This document shows, piece after piece, positions 1 to 6,041 of a stretch of 14,719 bases of DNA; position 1 is the stretch's first letter; the number at the start of each line of letters is the position of its first letter. The notes beneath the pieces are model-generated. The model saw nothing but the letters and a program-made list of their open reading frames with translations, was not told the origin of the DNA and did not search any database. This stretch comes from Deltaproteobacteria bacterium (GTDB taxonomy: Bacteria; Desulfobacterota; Desulfobacteria; Desulfobacterales; JAFDCJ01): positions 1 through 14,719 of the forward strand of contig JAJRVC010000182.1 of assembly GCA_024277475.1 (NCBI GenBank), given 5' to 3'. The position numbers were made by a program, and so were the translations under genes.

Positions 1-537
1 CCGGAAATTATGATTCCGTTGACCAGCCACGTTAACGAGCTTAAGGTGGAGCGTGAAGCCCTAGAGGCCGAGGCTTATAAAGTCATGCAGGAGCAGAAAG
101 TTTCGGTGAATTACAAATTCGGCACCATGATCGAGATTCCCAGGGCGGCACTGACCGCTGACCGACTTGCCGAATATGCCGCCTTTTTTTCCTTTGGAAC
201 CAATGATCTGACTCAAACCACTTTCGGGATTTCAAGGGATGATGCCGAAGCCGGCTTTCTGGTGGAATACATCAAAAAAAAGATCCTGCCGCAAAATCCG
301 TTCACCACAATTGACCGCAACGGGGTGGGGGAACTGATGAAAATTGCGATTACCAAGGGACGTGCAACAAACCCGGATCTTGAATGCGGCATCTGCGGCG
401 AGCATGGCGGTGATCCCAAATCCATAGCACTGTGCCATGAGCTGGGGCTGACTTATGTGTCCTGTTCCCCTTTCCGGGTACCCATTGCGCGGCTGGCCTC
501 CGCTCAGGCCGCCCTGATGGATCACGGTGAGAAATAG
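1..537 (+). CDS. ppdK: Pyruvate, phosphate dikinase, C-terminal part (5' end outside window)
   Basis: This enzyme interconverts pyruvate, ATP and phosphate with phosphoenolpyruvate, AMP and pyrophosphate in the cytoplasm. The window begins inside the gene, and the reading frame is open from base 1 to a TAG at 535-537. About 178 residues of the C-terminal PEP/pyruvate-binding barrel domain are visible. Diagnostic stretches are FGTNDLTQTTFG, with the substrate-contacting Asn-Asp, and CGICGEHGGDP, which contains the catalytic Cys of the dikinase. The CGEHGGDP form separates it from PEP synthase. The end (RVPIARLASAQAAL) matches the normal C-terminus of the family, so nothing is missing at this end. 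In anaerobes such as sulfate reducers the enzyme serves gluconeogenesis or pyrophosphate-linked glycolysis. The broken Usp gene follows 51 bases later. The family call is firm; the physiological direction is inference. Confidence 0.96.
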   Translation, partial: PEIMIPLTSHVNELKVEREALEAEAYKVMQEQKVSVNYKFGTMIEIPRAALTADRLAEYAAFFSFGTNDLTQTTFGISRDDAEAGFLVEYIKKKILPQNPFTTIDRNGVGELMKIAITKGRATNPDLECGICGEHGGDPKSIALCHELGLTYVSCSPFRVPIARLASAQAALMDHGEK

Positions 538-588
538 ACAAAAGGTTAACCATTCACAAGAATCGCTATTTTTTTAAAGGAGGTTGTG

Positions 589-1035
589 ATGTATCAGACA
601 ATACTTGTTCCGGTGGACGGATCGAAGCGGGCTGAGGCCATCTTGGAGCATGCCGAAAATCTGGCCAAAAGCAATGACGCGCAGGTTGTATTCCTCAAAG
701 TCGAAGAGGAGCCCCTTATGCTGGGGCGCGATGAAGTCATTGATGTTGCCCGGTACCATAGGGAGTTTGAAAGCCGTATGTAACATACCCAGGCCTACCT
801 GGATGGTCTCAAAACGCGGTTTTGCGAAAAGGGAATTGATGCCGTCACCCGACTGGCCTATGGATCGGTATCAAAAGCCATCTTGAATAACGCGACGGCA
901 GTGAACGCCGACATCATAGCAATGGCTACCCACGGCTTTAGCGGTCTGGCTCGGGTATCCTATGGAAGCGTGGCTGCGGGGATACTGCAGGCCGCCGAGA
1001 TTCCAATTTTGCTGATCAGGTCTGGAGATGGTTAA
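589..1035 (+). pseudogene. Universal stress protein (UspA family), interrupted by in-frame TAA
   Basis: The frame opens at ATG 589 behind a strong ribosome binding site (AAAGGAGG, 577-584) and encodes a typical Usp start, [23 protein letters not shown] at 781-783 stops it after 64 codons. The same frame then continues without another stop to TAA 1033-1035, giving the rest of a Usp: an AYLDGL helix, then IIAMATHGFSGLARVSYGSVAAGIL, which holds the G-x2-G and GS nucleotide-binding elements, and a final ILLIRSGDG. Spliced over the stop, the length (148 codons) matches the intact paralogue at 3257-3706. The TAA falls where that paralogue reads roughly RQEAEAYL, so a single base change would explain it. 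TAA ends other genes here, so recoding is unlikely. It could be a real nonsense mutation or a sequencing error. A 64-residue N-terminal fragment may still be made. Confidence 0.85.
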
Positions 1036-1063
1036 AAAAAATAAATTTTGTGGTAATTGAAAC

Positions 1064-1178
1064 TTGACAATCTCGTAAAAAGTCAAAATTCTCGAATTTT
1101 TATCATATAACCTATTGAAATTATTAAGTGTAAAATTTTATTTTTGTGGTTTTTGTGCCCTTTTGCGGCCACATCAAA
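1064..1178. repeat. Dispersed intergenic repeat A, left copy
   Basis: Read on the plus strand, this stretch matches the reverse complement of 9106-9220 along its length with scattered mismatches and small gaps. Shared blocks include GTAAAAAGTC, GAAATTA, AAATTTTATTTTTGTG, TTTTTGTGCC and TTTTGCGGCCA. The two copies are about 8 kb apart and inverted to each other. The copy overlaps the last codons of the small minus-strand ORF at 1174-1431. The element is AT-rich with a G/C block at its 3' end, and it encodes nothing obvious. I see no terminal repeats or target duplications that would define a transposon. Confidence 0.8.
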
Positions 1179-1431
1179 CTTCTTTGTGGATGTTAATTTC
1201 CCCCGCTATAGGGCCGGTGACTTCAATCAGTGATTTTTTCGGTTCATTGATGTCAAACACAAATTCCGCACTTGCGGCTCCCTTGCCCTGAGATCTGATA
1301 TTGCCCCGGATCACAGGTTCCTTCATGATGACTTTTGTGTTGCCGGTTCCCTCCATGATAACATCGACGGTTATCATTTTACCTGTGAAAAACTCTTTAA
1401 ATACTGACTCTGAAAACTCAGTTTCCCTCAT
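1174..1431 (-). CDS. Small hypothetical protein, 85 aa
   Basis: A minus-strand frame from ATG 1431 to TGA 1174. The product has 85 residues, is soluble-looking and has no Cys. Its many alternating hydrophobic stretches (MITVDVIMEG, TKVIMKEPVIRG, AEFVFDI, SLIEVTG) suggest a small beta-rich fold. The composition looks like real protein rather than a shadow frame, and no opposing gene is present. I do not recognise the family. The ribosome binding site is weak: upstream on the minus strand I see only CTCTATTAGCA before the ATG. Its last codons run into repeat A, and repeat B lies about 90 bases upstream of its start, so it sits alone between two dispersed repeats. It may be intact or a remnant trimmed by repeat insertion. 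Confidence 0.45.
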   Translation of the reverse strand: MRETEFSESVFKEFFTGKMITVDVIMEGTGNTKVIMKEPVIRGNIRSQGKGAASAEFVFDINEPKKSLIEVTGPIAGEINIHKEV

Positions 1432-1517
1432 TGCTAATAGAGCATAATCAGGTTAGAATCAAGATCTTTATGTTGTATAATACGATTCATCATGATACGA
1501 AACGTATAGTCCAATTG

Positions 1518-1696
1518 CAGACCTCATAATTTACTCTGAAAATAGCTCTTTTTTTTAGACATTATCGAACGTATTGAAGCCTTTTCGGAGAATAGGTTTC
1601 AGGTGTTCCGCCGGAGGCGGACCAGGTTTCGGGCCGGCTCTCACTTTTTTACTACTGACACTTGAATGTCAGTGTCCATTTATTTGGCAAAATGGG
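1518..1696. repeat. Dispersed intergenic repeat B, left copy, with two internal hairpins
   Basis: On the plus strand this matches the reverse complement of 9371-9540. Shared blocks include CAGACCTCATAATTTACT, GAAAATAGCTCTTTTTTT, TTTTCGGAGAATAGGTTT and CACTTTTTTACTACTGACAC, followed by a CAGTGTCCA segment. Inside are two perfect hairpins: TCCGCC (1607-1612) with GGCGGA (1616-1621), and CTGACA (1655-1660) with TGTCAG (1667-1672). The first hairpin is not in the other copy, which has a CAGGTTTCAGG-type segment at that point, so the two copies have diverged by small insertions. The element ends about 175 bases before the Crp-family gene and may add leader or terminator structure there. Confidence 0.82.
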
Positions 1697-1746
1697 CATT
1701 TTTAACGAGAGCTTCGGGTCTTAAATGCTTTCTTTGTCTTTATCCC

Positions 1747-1774
1747 TTAACCCTGAACTTTGAACCCTGAACCT
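1747..1774. repeat. Four tandem heptamers of the TGAACCC type
   Basis: Four 7-base units in a row read TTAACCC, TGAACTT, TGAACCC and TGAACCT. They lie between repeat B and the Crp-family gene. Related heptamers (CTGAAAC, CTGACAC, CTGAAAC) occur inside the right copy of repeat B at 9443-9463. The remaining gene-free sequence here (1697-1746 and 1775-1871) shows nothing else that I can name. Confidence 0.6.
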
Positions 1775-1871
1775 GTGAGCGGTTACCCATAGTACAACCC
1801 CATGCCGCAGCAACAGCAACAACCGGCCGAAAAATTTGGGCCCGACAGATTGAAATACAGAGGTTATTAAA

Positions 1872-2591
1872 ATGAGAACAGATTCCCCGTTCTATTCCCA
1901 TTGCTTCGGTGTTTTGCACCGCTCCCCCCTGTTTGCCAACCTGGATAAACCCACCCTTGAGAACATGCTGCTGGCGTTTCACCGTGAGACCTGGAAAAAG
2001 AAGTCGCCCGCCATGTCCAGCAGTCAGACTCTTGAGCATTTTTATCTGGTTATTGCCGGGCGCCTTAAAATTTCGCGCATCAACCCCGACACCGGCCGTG
2101 AGCTGACCATTTTCCTGCTGGGTCCGGGGGATGTGTTTGATGTCATCTGCCTGTTAGATCATAGGGAACACGAGGTCATCGCAACCGCTCTCGACGATCT
2201 TGAAGTCCTGTGCGCTCCGTTAGAGCAAGCCCGCGAGTGGGGCAAAAAGCATCCGGAATTCAACCGCACCCTTTTGCCCTACCTTGGAAAACAAATACGG
2301 AACCTGGAGGAACTGGCCTCCGACCTGTCTTTGCACGATACCGCCACCCGACTGTCAAAACTTATTTTGCGCCATGTGGACCATGAAAATCAGCAGCAGG
2401 AGCTGAAGCTGATCAATGATCTTTCCAATGAGGAGTTAGCCAGCATGATCGGCTCCGTGCGGGTAGTGGTAAATCGCCACCTGATCGAATTAAAAAAAGA
2501 AGGTATCCTGGAAACCAGCAGAAAACACATGCATGTCAAAAATTTACACTCCCTGGTGAGCAGAATGGAACATCACCTGGGACTTGATTAA
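1872..2591 (+). CDS. Crp/Fnr-family transcriptional regulator
   Basis: A 239-residue cytoplasmic DNA-binding regulator. Residues of roughly 15-125 form the cyclic-nucleotide-binding-like beta roll (YLVIAGRLKISRINPDTGRE, then LGPGDVFDVICLLD). A long dimer helix follows (about 125-160, LPYLGKQIRNLEELASDL). The winged helix-turn-helix is at about 185-214, with SNEELASMIGSVRVVVNRHL as core and recognition helix and KKEGILE leading into the wing. The usual phosphate-binding cassette signature of cAMP binders (GE.ALL....R.A) is not visible, and there is no N-terminal Cys cluster of the FNR type, only single Cys residues at 11 and near LEVLC. The ligand is therefore unknown. The start ATG follows GAGGTTATTAAA. 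It is the first gene of the stress island, so it may control the PilZ, Usp and PRC genes downstream; that is inference. Confidence 0.9.
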   Translation: MRTDSPFYSHCFGVLHRSPLFANLDKPTLENMLLAFHRETWKKKSPAMSSSQTLEHFYLVIAGRLKISRINPDTGRELTIFLLGPGDVFDVICLLDHREHEVIATALDDLEVLCAPLEQAREWGKKHPEFNRTLLPYLGKQIRNLEELASDLSLHDTATRLSKLILRHVDHENQQQELKLINDLSNEELASMIGSVRVVVNRHLIELKKEGILETSRKHMHVKNLHSLVSRMEHHLGLD

Positions 2592-2685
2592 TTTTCAGCC
2601 TTTTCGAATATCGATACCGCCGCTCCACCCTCTCCCGATGAAACCAATTTTCTTCCTCTTCCAAAAATAAAAAAAATTGAATCGG

Positions 2686-2704
2686 TGTAACCTGAGTAGC
2701 AGAA
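2686..2704 (+). promoter_or_regulatory. Repeated intergenic motif, copy 1 (before PilZ gene)
   Basis: TGTAACCTGAGTAGCAGAA. It matches copies at 3186-3204 and 5839-5857 under the consensus TGTAACCTNNGTAGCRGAA. It lies 58 bases before the PilZ gene start. The core has partial dyad symmetry (TAACC against GGTAG). It may be an operator or part of a promoter or leader. No function can be read directly from the sequence. Confidence 0.55.
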
Positions 2705-2761
2705 TAAGATGGTTTTAATAAGGTATCCAAACTAATATTTTAAATAAAAAAGGTGCCGAAC

Positions 2762-3091
2762 ATGAAGACTAATGCGGAGAAAAGGGATTGCGAACGCCGG
2801 GACTATACCGCACCCATTGTGTTTTCATATTTCAATAAAAATGACTATTTTGATGCTCAGACACTTAATCACGGCACGGAGGGTATGTGTTTCAAGTCAA
2901 GTTGCAGGCTTCGTTCCGGGGCAACCCTCTACATCAGGGTAAAAAAATTTCACCCGCATGGCCCTTGCACCGGCGTCTGCCAGGGGTTGCGCTCAGCAAC
3001 TCTTGCAGAAGTAAAATGGTGCGAAGAAATACTCGATAGCGGCACATTCTCTTATAAGGTTGGTGTCAAATATTATGGGCCGATTTATTAG
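2762..3091 (+). CDS. PilZ-domain protein
   Basis: A 109-residue single-domain protein of the c-di-GMP-binding PilZ type. Near the N-terminus it has an R-x3-R element (RDCER, residues 8-12). It also has NHGTEGMCF at 36-44, which takes the place of the (D/N)-x-S-x2-G motif, and the ending SYKVGVKYYGPIY is typical of short PilZ proteins. The usual Ser of the second motif is Gly here, so nucleotide binding may be altered. I chose ATG 2762 because AAAAAGGTG lies 7 bases before it; an in-frame GTG at 2753 sits inside that ribosome binding site. It is preceded by motif copy 1 and followed by the stump of a 17M-like gene. A decayed C-terminal copy of a second PilZ gene lies at 4941-5048. Confidence 0.85.
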   Translation: MKTNAEKRDCERRDYTAPIVFSYFNKNDYFDAQTLNHGTEGMCFKSSCRLRSGATLYIRVKKFHPHGPCTGVCQGLRSATLAEVKWCEEILDSGTFSYKVGVKYYGPIY

Positions 3092-3143
3092 CCGGAGAGC
3101 GTGCCCTAAGGAATGAGTATAATGAATTCGACCATGTCAAAAT
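3057..3143 (+). repeat. Direct repeat, copy 1 (PilZ 3' end through start of 17M-like gene)
   Basis: This 87-base stretch aligns without gaps to 5014-5100 with about 8 mismatches by my count. It spans the last PilZ codons (VGVKYY.PIY and stop), the spacer, and the first ten codons of the 17M-like gene. Because it crosses a gene junction, it points to duplication of a block rather than gene-level similarity alone. Confidence 0.9.
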
Positions 3144-3145
3144 AA
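3113..3145 (+). pseudogene. N-terminal stump of a 17M-like stress protein gene
   Basis: ATG 3113 opens MSIMNSTMSK and ends at TAA 3143-3145. It matches the first ten codons (MSIVNSTMSK) of the intact gene at 5070 at the same offset as the surrounding direct repeat. After the TAA no sequence related to the rest of that gene is visible; the next 90 bases lead into motif copy 2. It is the leftover start of a deleted copy. Confidence 0.8.
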
Positions 3146-3185
3146 AATTGGCACCCGTGAAAATCCGGGATTTATTTTTAAGTTT

Positions 3186-3204
3186 TGTAACCTCGGTAGC
3201 AGAA
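3186..3204 (+). promoter_or_regulatory. Repeated intergenic motif, copy 2 (before intact Usp gene)
   Basis: TGTAACCTCGGTAGCAGAA lies 53 bases before the GTG start of the Usp gene, a spacing close to that of copy 1 before the PilZ gene (58 bases). The similar distance to a start codon in both cases favours a role in transcription initiation or in the leader of the message. Confidence 0.55.
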
Positions 3205-3256
3205 CAGTAGGGAGACAGTCGGTATAGTTAGATCCAGAATGAAAAGGAGCACTACC

Positions 3257-3706
3257 GTGTATCAAACTATTTTAGTCCCGCTGGACGGGTCAAAAAGGGC
3301 GGAAGCAATAATGCGCCATGTTGAAGAACTGGCCTTACGTTACGATGCCAAAGTAATTCTCCTGCGAGTCGAGGAGGAAATCTTCAGACTGGGTTATAGC
3401 GATTATATTGATTTATCAAATTATCAGCAAAAACGCAGTGAGCAGAGGCAGGAGGCCGAAGCGTATCTTGCCGGTTTCCAGGGAGAATTACGGGAAAAAG
3501 GCATAGCAGCCAAAAAACTCATTTTATCCGGCCCGATAGTGCAGGTGATCATGGACACAGCCGCCCGCGAAGATGTGGATCTCATCGCCATGGCAAGCCA
3601 TGGAAGGGGCGGCCTGGCACGGGCCTTTTACGGTAGCGTGGCGGTGGGTGTCCTGCACCGTATCGACCGGCCGCTGCTCATCATCCGCTCACGGGAAAAT
3701 AAATGA
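3257..3706 (+). CDS. Universal stress protein, UspA family, intact
   Basis: A single-domain cytoplasmic Usp of 149 residues. It starts [20 protein letters not shown] and ends in IAMASHGRGGLARAFYGSVAVGVLHRIDRPLLIIRS. The GRGG and YGS elements form the G-x2-G-x9-G-S nucleotide-binding signature, so it is probably an ATP-binding Usp. I chose GTG 3257 because AAGGAG (3244-3249) precedes it by 7 bases and because this matches the start of the broken paralogue at 589. The in-frame ATG 3239 lies just before that site and has no ribosome binding site of its own. It is closely related to the broken Usp upstream and may be the copy that keeps the function. The stop TGA overlaps the start of a SAP-like remnant. 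Confidence 0.93.
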   Translation: MYQTILVPLDGSKRAEAIMRHVEELALRYDAKVILLRVEEEIFRLGYSDYIDLSNYQQKRSEQRQEAEAYLAGFQGELREKGIAAKKLILSGPIVQVIMDTAAREDVDLIAMASHGRGGLARAFYGSVAVGVLHRIDRPLLIIRSRENK

Positions 3707-3852
3707 AGTAAAAGAAAAAGACCGATCTTATCCGTGCAATCCAGAAAGCGGAGTACAACATTGCCTGCTACGGCACCGAAAGGGTGAAATACTGCAATGA
3801 AGAGGCTTGCCTATGGCGCAGTGATTGCCTTGCCCTGTCTGGAGAAAAATAG
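3703..3852 (+). pseudogene. Small SAP-like ORF with stop at codon 3
   Basis: From ATG 3703, which overlaps the Usp stop in ATGA fashion, the frame reads ATG AAG TAA and then continues open to TAG 3850-3852. The continuing part reads KKTDLIRAIQKAEYNIACYG and ends in ACLWRSDCLALSGEK. I recognise this pattern (KT.LIRAIQ.AE.N, paired Cys, CLWR.DC) from small proteins or C-terminal tails common in Desulfobacterota, sometimes annotated as SAP-like. No other start codon precedes the conserved part, so the gene looks inactivated by the TAA at 3709-3711. The family recollection is from memory and is of moderate certainty. Confidence 0.6.
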
Positions 3853-3883
3853 GCATAGAACTAATTCAGTAAATGAACTACCC

Positions 3884-3898
3884 CGCAGCCGAGCTGCG
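3884..3898. repeat. Short hairpin CGCAGC-CGA-GCTGCG
   Basis: A perfect 6-base-pair stem (CGCAGC 3884-3889 with GCTGCG 3893-3898) with a 3-base loop, preceded by ACTACCC. It lies between the SAP-like remnant and the PRC stump. No T-run follows, so it is not a standard intrinsic terminator. It resembles a small extragenic palindrome. The rest of 3853-4067 holds only the PRC stump and the leader of mtfA. Confidence 0.5.
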
Positions 3899-3923
3899 AA
3901 GTATCAAATGGAGGTAAAGTACA

Positions 3924-3998
3924 ATGATGCACATTCCTCTAAATGCAAAGGTTGAATGTGTTGAAAGTTATGATTTCGGCGGATATCCGGCCTGTTAG
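3924..3998 (+). pseudogene. N-terminal stump of a PRC-barrel gene
   Basis: ATG 3924 behind GGAGGT (3910-3915) opens MMHIPLNAKVECVE, then the frame diverges (SYDFGGYPAC) and stops at TAG 3996-3998. The first 14 codons match the intact PRC-barrel gene at 6042 (MIDIPLNAKVECVD) also at DNA level, with only a few mismatches over about 42 bases. The remaining 200 codons are absent. It keeps a good ribosome binding site, so a 24-residue peptide could still be made, but a function is unlikely. Confidence 0.85.
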
Positions 3999-4067
3999 CA
4001 TGGTCCGACACGTACCTTTGCCGACTGACTGTTCTGCCTTGATTCTTATCCCCTTAGGATACAATAC

Positions 4068-4889
4068 ATGTTTCACTGGTTAGAAAGTCACCACAGAAGA
4101 GAAATTTTAAAAGAACCCTTCCCTGTTAAATGGAGAGAAATTCTTATGGAAAGGGTCACTCACTATTCTTTTTTGAATTCAGATGAAAAGATTCACATGG
4201 AACAGTTGGTACAGGTTTTTATAGCTGAAAAAAATTTTGAAGGTTGCAACGGACTGGAAATTACCGATGAAATAAGGGTTGTTATTTCAGCTGAGGCCTG
4301 CTTGCTGGTCCTTTGTTTACCCCATGATCTTTTTCGAAAACTTGTCACTATTCTGGTTTATCCTTCAACCGTTTTTGCTCCGCCTTCAAGAGCCGGAGTA
4401 TTTACTCAAAGCCCGCTCCCGGAACGGCCGAAAACAGCAATTTCCGGTCAGACATTTATGCGGGGACCTGTGATTCTTATATGGGATACGGTTAAAAGAG
4501 AGGCGCGGCATCCTGAATCCGGGCATAACGTTGTATATCACGAATTCGCTCATTTTATTGATATGTTAGATGGAGTCGCAGACGGAACGCCTGAGCTTCA
4601 TAGCCGGGATCAATACAGAATATGGGCAAAGGTTTTTTCTGAAGAATTTCTTCGATTGCGCAGTAAATCAAAAAAAGGAAAAAAAACCTTCCTGGACTCT
4701 TATGGCGCTAAAAATGAAGCTGAATTTTTTGCTGTGGCAACCGAGGTTTTTTTTGATAAACCTGTGAAAATGCAAAAAACTCATAAGGCTCTGTACGATG
4801 TCCTTTCAGGGTTTTACCTGCAGGATACTGCGGAACGGGAACGGCGTAGCAAAAATATGAGAAACTTGTCAATCTTCAAAAAAATCTGA
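4068..4889 (+). CDS. mtfA: MtfA-type zinc peptidase (family M90)
   Basis: A 273-residue cytoplasmic metallopeptidase of the MtfA (DgsA anti-repressor, peptidase M90) family, close to the usual length of about 265. The zinc signature is HEFAHFIDMLDG at 158-169 (His158 and His162 as ligands, Glu159 as catalytic base). The third ligand is expected to be Glu219 in NEAEFFAVATEVFF. The N-terminal part (PFPVKWREIL, then LEITDEIRVVISAEACLL) is also typical. In enterobacteria MtfA binds the repressor Mlc and regulates glucose uptake. No Mlc or PTS gene is visible here, so the role is probably general stress proteolysis; this is inference. ATG 4068 follows TTAGGA by 7 bases. The gene is inserted between the two halves of the duplicated block. 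Its own DNA looks more AT-rich than that of its neighbours. Confidence 0.93.
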   Translation: MFHWLESHHRREILKEPFPVKWREILMERVTHYSFLNSDEKIHMEQLVQVFIAEKNFEGCNGLEITDEIRVVISAEACLLVLCLPHDLFRKLVTILVYPSTVFAPPSRAGVFTQSPLPERPKTAISGQTFMRGPVILIWDTVKREARHPESGHNVVYHEFAHFIDMLDGVADGTPELHSRDQYRIWAKVFSEEFLRLRSKSKKGKKTFLDSYGAKNEAEFFAVATEVFFDKPVKMQKTHKALYDVLSGFYLQDTAERERRSKNMRNLSIFKKI

Positions 4890-4940
4890 AAAAAACTGAT
4901 CAATCAATTCACTGTTCCGGCAATGCGGAGTTTCATATGA

Positions 4941-5048
4941 ACCCGGTCGCCGGCGGCTAAAGAGGCCAGTTTAATCATCAAAAAACCGTGCCATTCTGGT
5001 ATAGTTTCATACGAGGTTGGTGTCAAATATTATCGGCCGATTTATTAG
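4941..5048 (+). pseudogene. C-terminal remnant of a second PilZ gene
   Basis: An open 36-codon frame ends at TAG 5046-5048 and has no start codon. Its end, SGIVSYEVGVKYYRPIY, matches SGTFSYKVGVKYYGPIY of the intact PilZ protein at 2762-3091. The preceding AAKEASLIIKKP resembles RSGATLYIRVKKF of the same protein, with the segment between missing. In its reading frame a TGA sits just upstream (4938-4940). It is the mirror case of the 17M-like stump at 3113: here the upstream gene of the pair decayed and the downstream one survived. Confidence 0.78.
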
Positions 5049-5100
5049 CCGGAGAGTGTCTGGTAAGGGATGAGTATAGTGAATTCGACCATGTCAAAAA
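5014..5100 (+). repeat. Direct repeat, copy 2 (PilZ remnant through start of 17M-like gene)
   Basis: Aligned without gaps to 3057-3143, at an offset of 1957 bases. It covers the end of the PilZ remnant, the 21-base spacer and the first codons of the intact 17M-like gene. Confidence 0.9.
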
Positions 5101-5570
5101 ATGATTCGGTTGTTGCCATATGCCCCGGCGATGAAAAGGCTTGGCAGGCTGTAAGAAAATTGCAACAGTCTGGATTTGACATTCACAAGCTTTCCGTTGT
5201 GGGCAATAGCGCTCCAGCCGGAGTGGATAGACCCGGCGGTTATAATGCCGGAGACCGGATTAGAAAATGGGGCATCCCATCCGGTGCCGCTTTTTTTAGC
5301 ATTCCGGGTATTGGCCCTATTGCGGTAGGGGGCCCCTTGGCCTCGGCCATTGCTCAGGGGCAGGAGATAAGTGCTGAAACGGAGCTCAGCGCCCTGGGCG
5401 CAGGGTTGCGACGCTGCGGCATTCTCAGGGATAATGTGCCCTACTATGAAACCGCCGTTAAATCCAAAAATTACCTCGTCATCGTCCACTGTATGCCGAA
5501 TGAGGTAACCAGAGCAAAAGAGATATTTGATCCCTTGAAAGTTTCTGACATCGCTGTTCATCACGTATAG
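5070..5570 (+). CDS. General stress protein 17M/YflT-like protein
   Basis: A 166-residue protein of the YflT (general stress protein 17M)-like type. It opens with a ferredoxin-like half (VVAICPGDEKAWQAVRKLQQSGFDIHKLSVVG), followed by the marker GGYNAGDRIRKWG. A hydrophobic glycine-rich stretch at about 70-95 (SGAAFFSIPGIGPIAVGGPL) follows, and the domain closes with ETAVKSKNYLVIVHC. In relatives I recall, the segment between KWG and FFSIPG is some ten residues longer (a glycine-zipper membrane hairpin), so this copy appears shortened there. ATG 5070 is just behind GGTAAGGG, which is very close; ATG 5091 is an alternative but has no ribosome binding site. The direct repeat includes ATG 5070. 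Biochemical function is unknown; relatives are stress-induced. Confidence 0.82.
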   Translation: MSIVNSTMSKNDSVVAICPGDEKAWQAVRKLQQSGFDIHKLSVVGNSAPAGVDRPGGYNAGDRIRKWGIPSGAAFFSIPGIGPIAVGGPLASAIAQGQEISAETELSALGAGLRRCGILRDNVPYYETAVKSKNYLVIVHCMPNEVTRAKEIFDPLKVSDIAVHHV

Positions 5571-5699
5571 ACAGAAAGGTTTTTTTAAGGCCGCAAGCCA
5601 GTGTTCGTATGGACCGTTTCTTTTTTTTAGCGATTCGAATTGAAAAAAAAATGGCTTTAATGCTATGCCAGTAAAAAAGATAGTTTTTGAGAAGTTCAT

Positions 5700-5828
5700 G
5701 TGAAGTCAGATCATGCTAAATCCAAAAACATCCGTCAGTTCGGGTTCCGGCCCGAAGAATTTCTCAATGGCCAGGTAAAATTCAAAGACATTATACATCC
5801 CGATGATTTTGATCGGGTGCAAAAATAA
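5700..5828 (+). pseudogene. PAS-domain fragment
   Basis: A 42-codon frame from GTG 5700 to TAA 5826-5828 reads SKNIRQFGFRPEEFLNGQ and then FKDIIHPDDFDRV. This is the central segment of a PAS (PAS_3-type) sensor domain, with the F-G-(Y/F)-x-P-E-E-F and (I/V)-H-P-D-D signatures. The rest of the PAS domain and any kinase or cyclase output are absent, with a TGA right upstream at 5688-5690 and a stop directly after. No ribosome binding site is seen. The neighbouring gene-free sequence (5571-5699 and 5858-6041) contains T-runs and the third motif copy, and I see no other coding sequence in it. Confidence 0.75.
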
Positions 5829-5838
5829 ATTATATCTG

Positions 5839-5857
5839 TGTAACCTAGGTAGCGGAA
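5839..5857 (+). promoter_or_regulatory. Repeated intergenic motif, copy 3 (upstream of PRC-barrel gene)
   Basis: TGTAACCTAGGTAGCGGAA matches copies 1 and 2. Here it sits 185 bases before the next start codon, further away than the other two copies. Its centre, ACCTAGGT, is a perfect 8-base palindrome in this copy only. Confidence 0.55.
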
Positions 5858-6041
5858 ATTAAAGTGCATTTATAGGAATATATCAAAGATAAGGCAGTGC
5901 CGGGTACCAGAACGGGATTCATGAGCATAGTCAGTTAAAACTCAACCTGGATATGGAACATGTAATAAATGACGCAGAACACTTCCTTTACTTAACATGG
6001 CGGCACATGACGTCGCCCTCTTTTAGGCAAGGAGACAAAAA

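Noticed and set aside
781..783. In-frame TAA in the Usp gene considered as recoding, by analogy with the TGA in hdrA.
   Set aside because: TAA is used as a normal stop by several genes here, and no known system inserts an amino acid at TAA in such bacteria.
3145..3165. TTGGCACCCGTGAAAAT considered as a sigma-54 promoter before the Usp gene.
   Set aside because: The -24 half fits, but there is no GC at the -12 position with the required spacing.
5094..5699. A 201-codon minus-strand frame opposite the 17M-like gene.
   Set aside because: Low-quality composition and antisense to a gene with family motifs and a conserved start.
2686..5857. The three TGTAACC motifs considered as parts of c-di-GMP riboswitches because a PilZ gene is near.
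   Set aside because: The other conserved segments of that riboswitch class are missing upstream, and the order of the shared letters is reversed.
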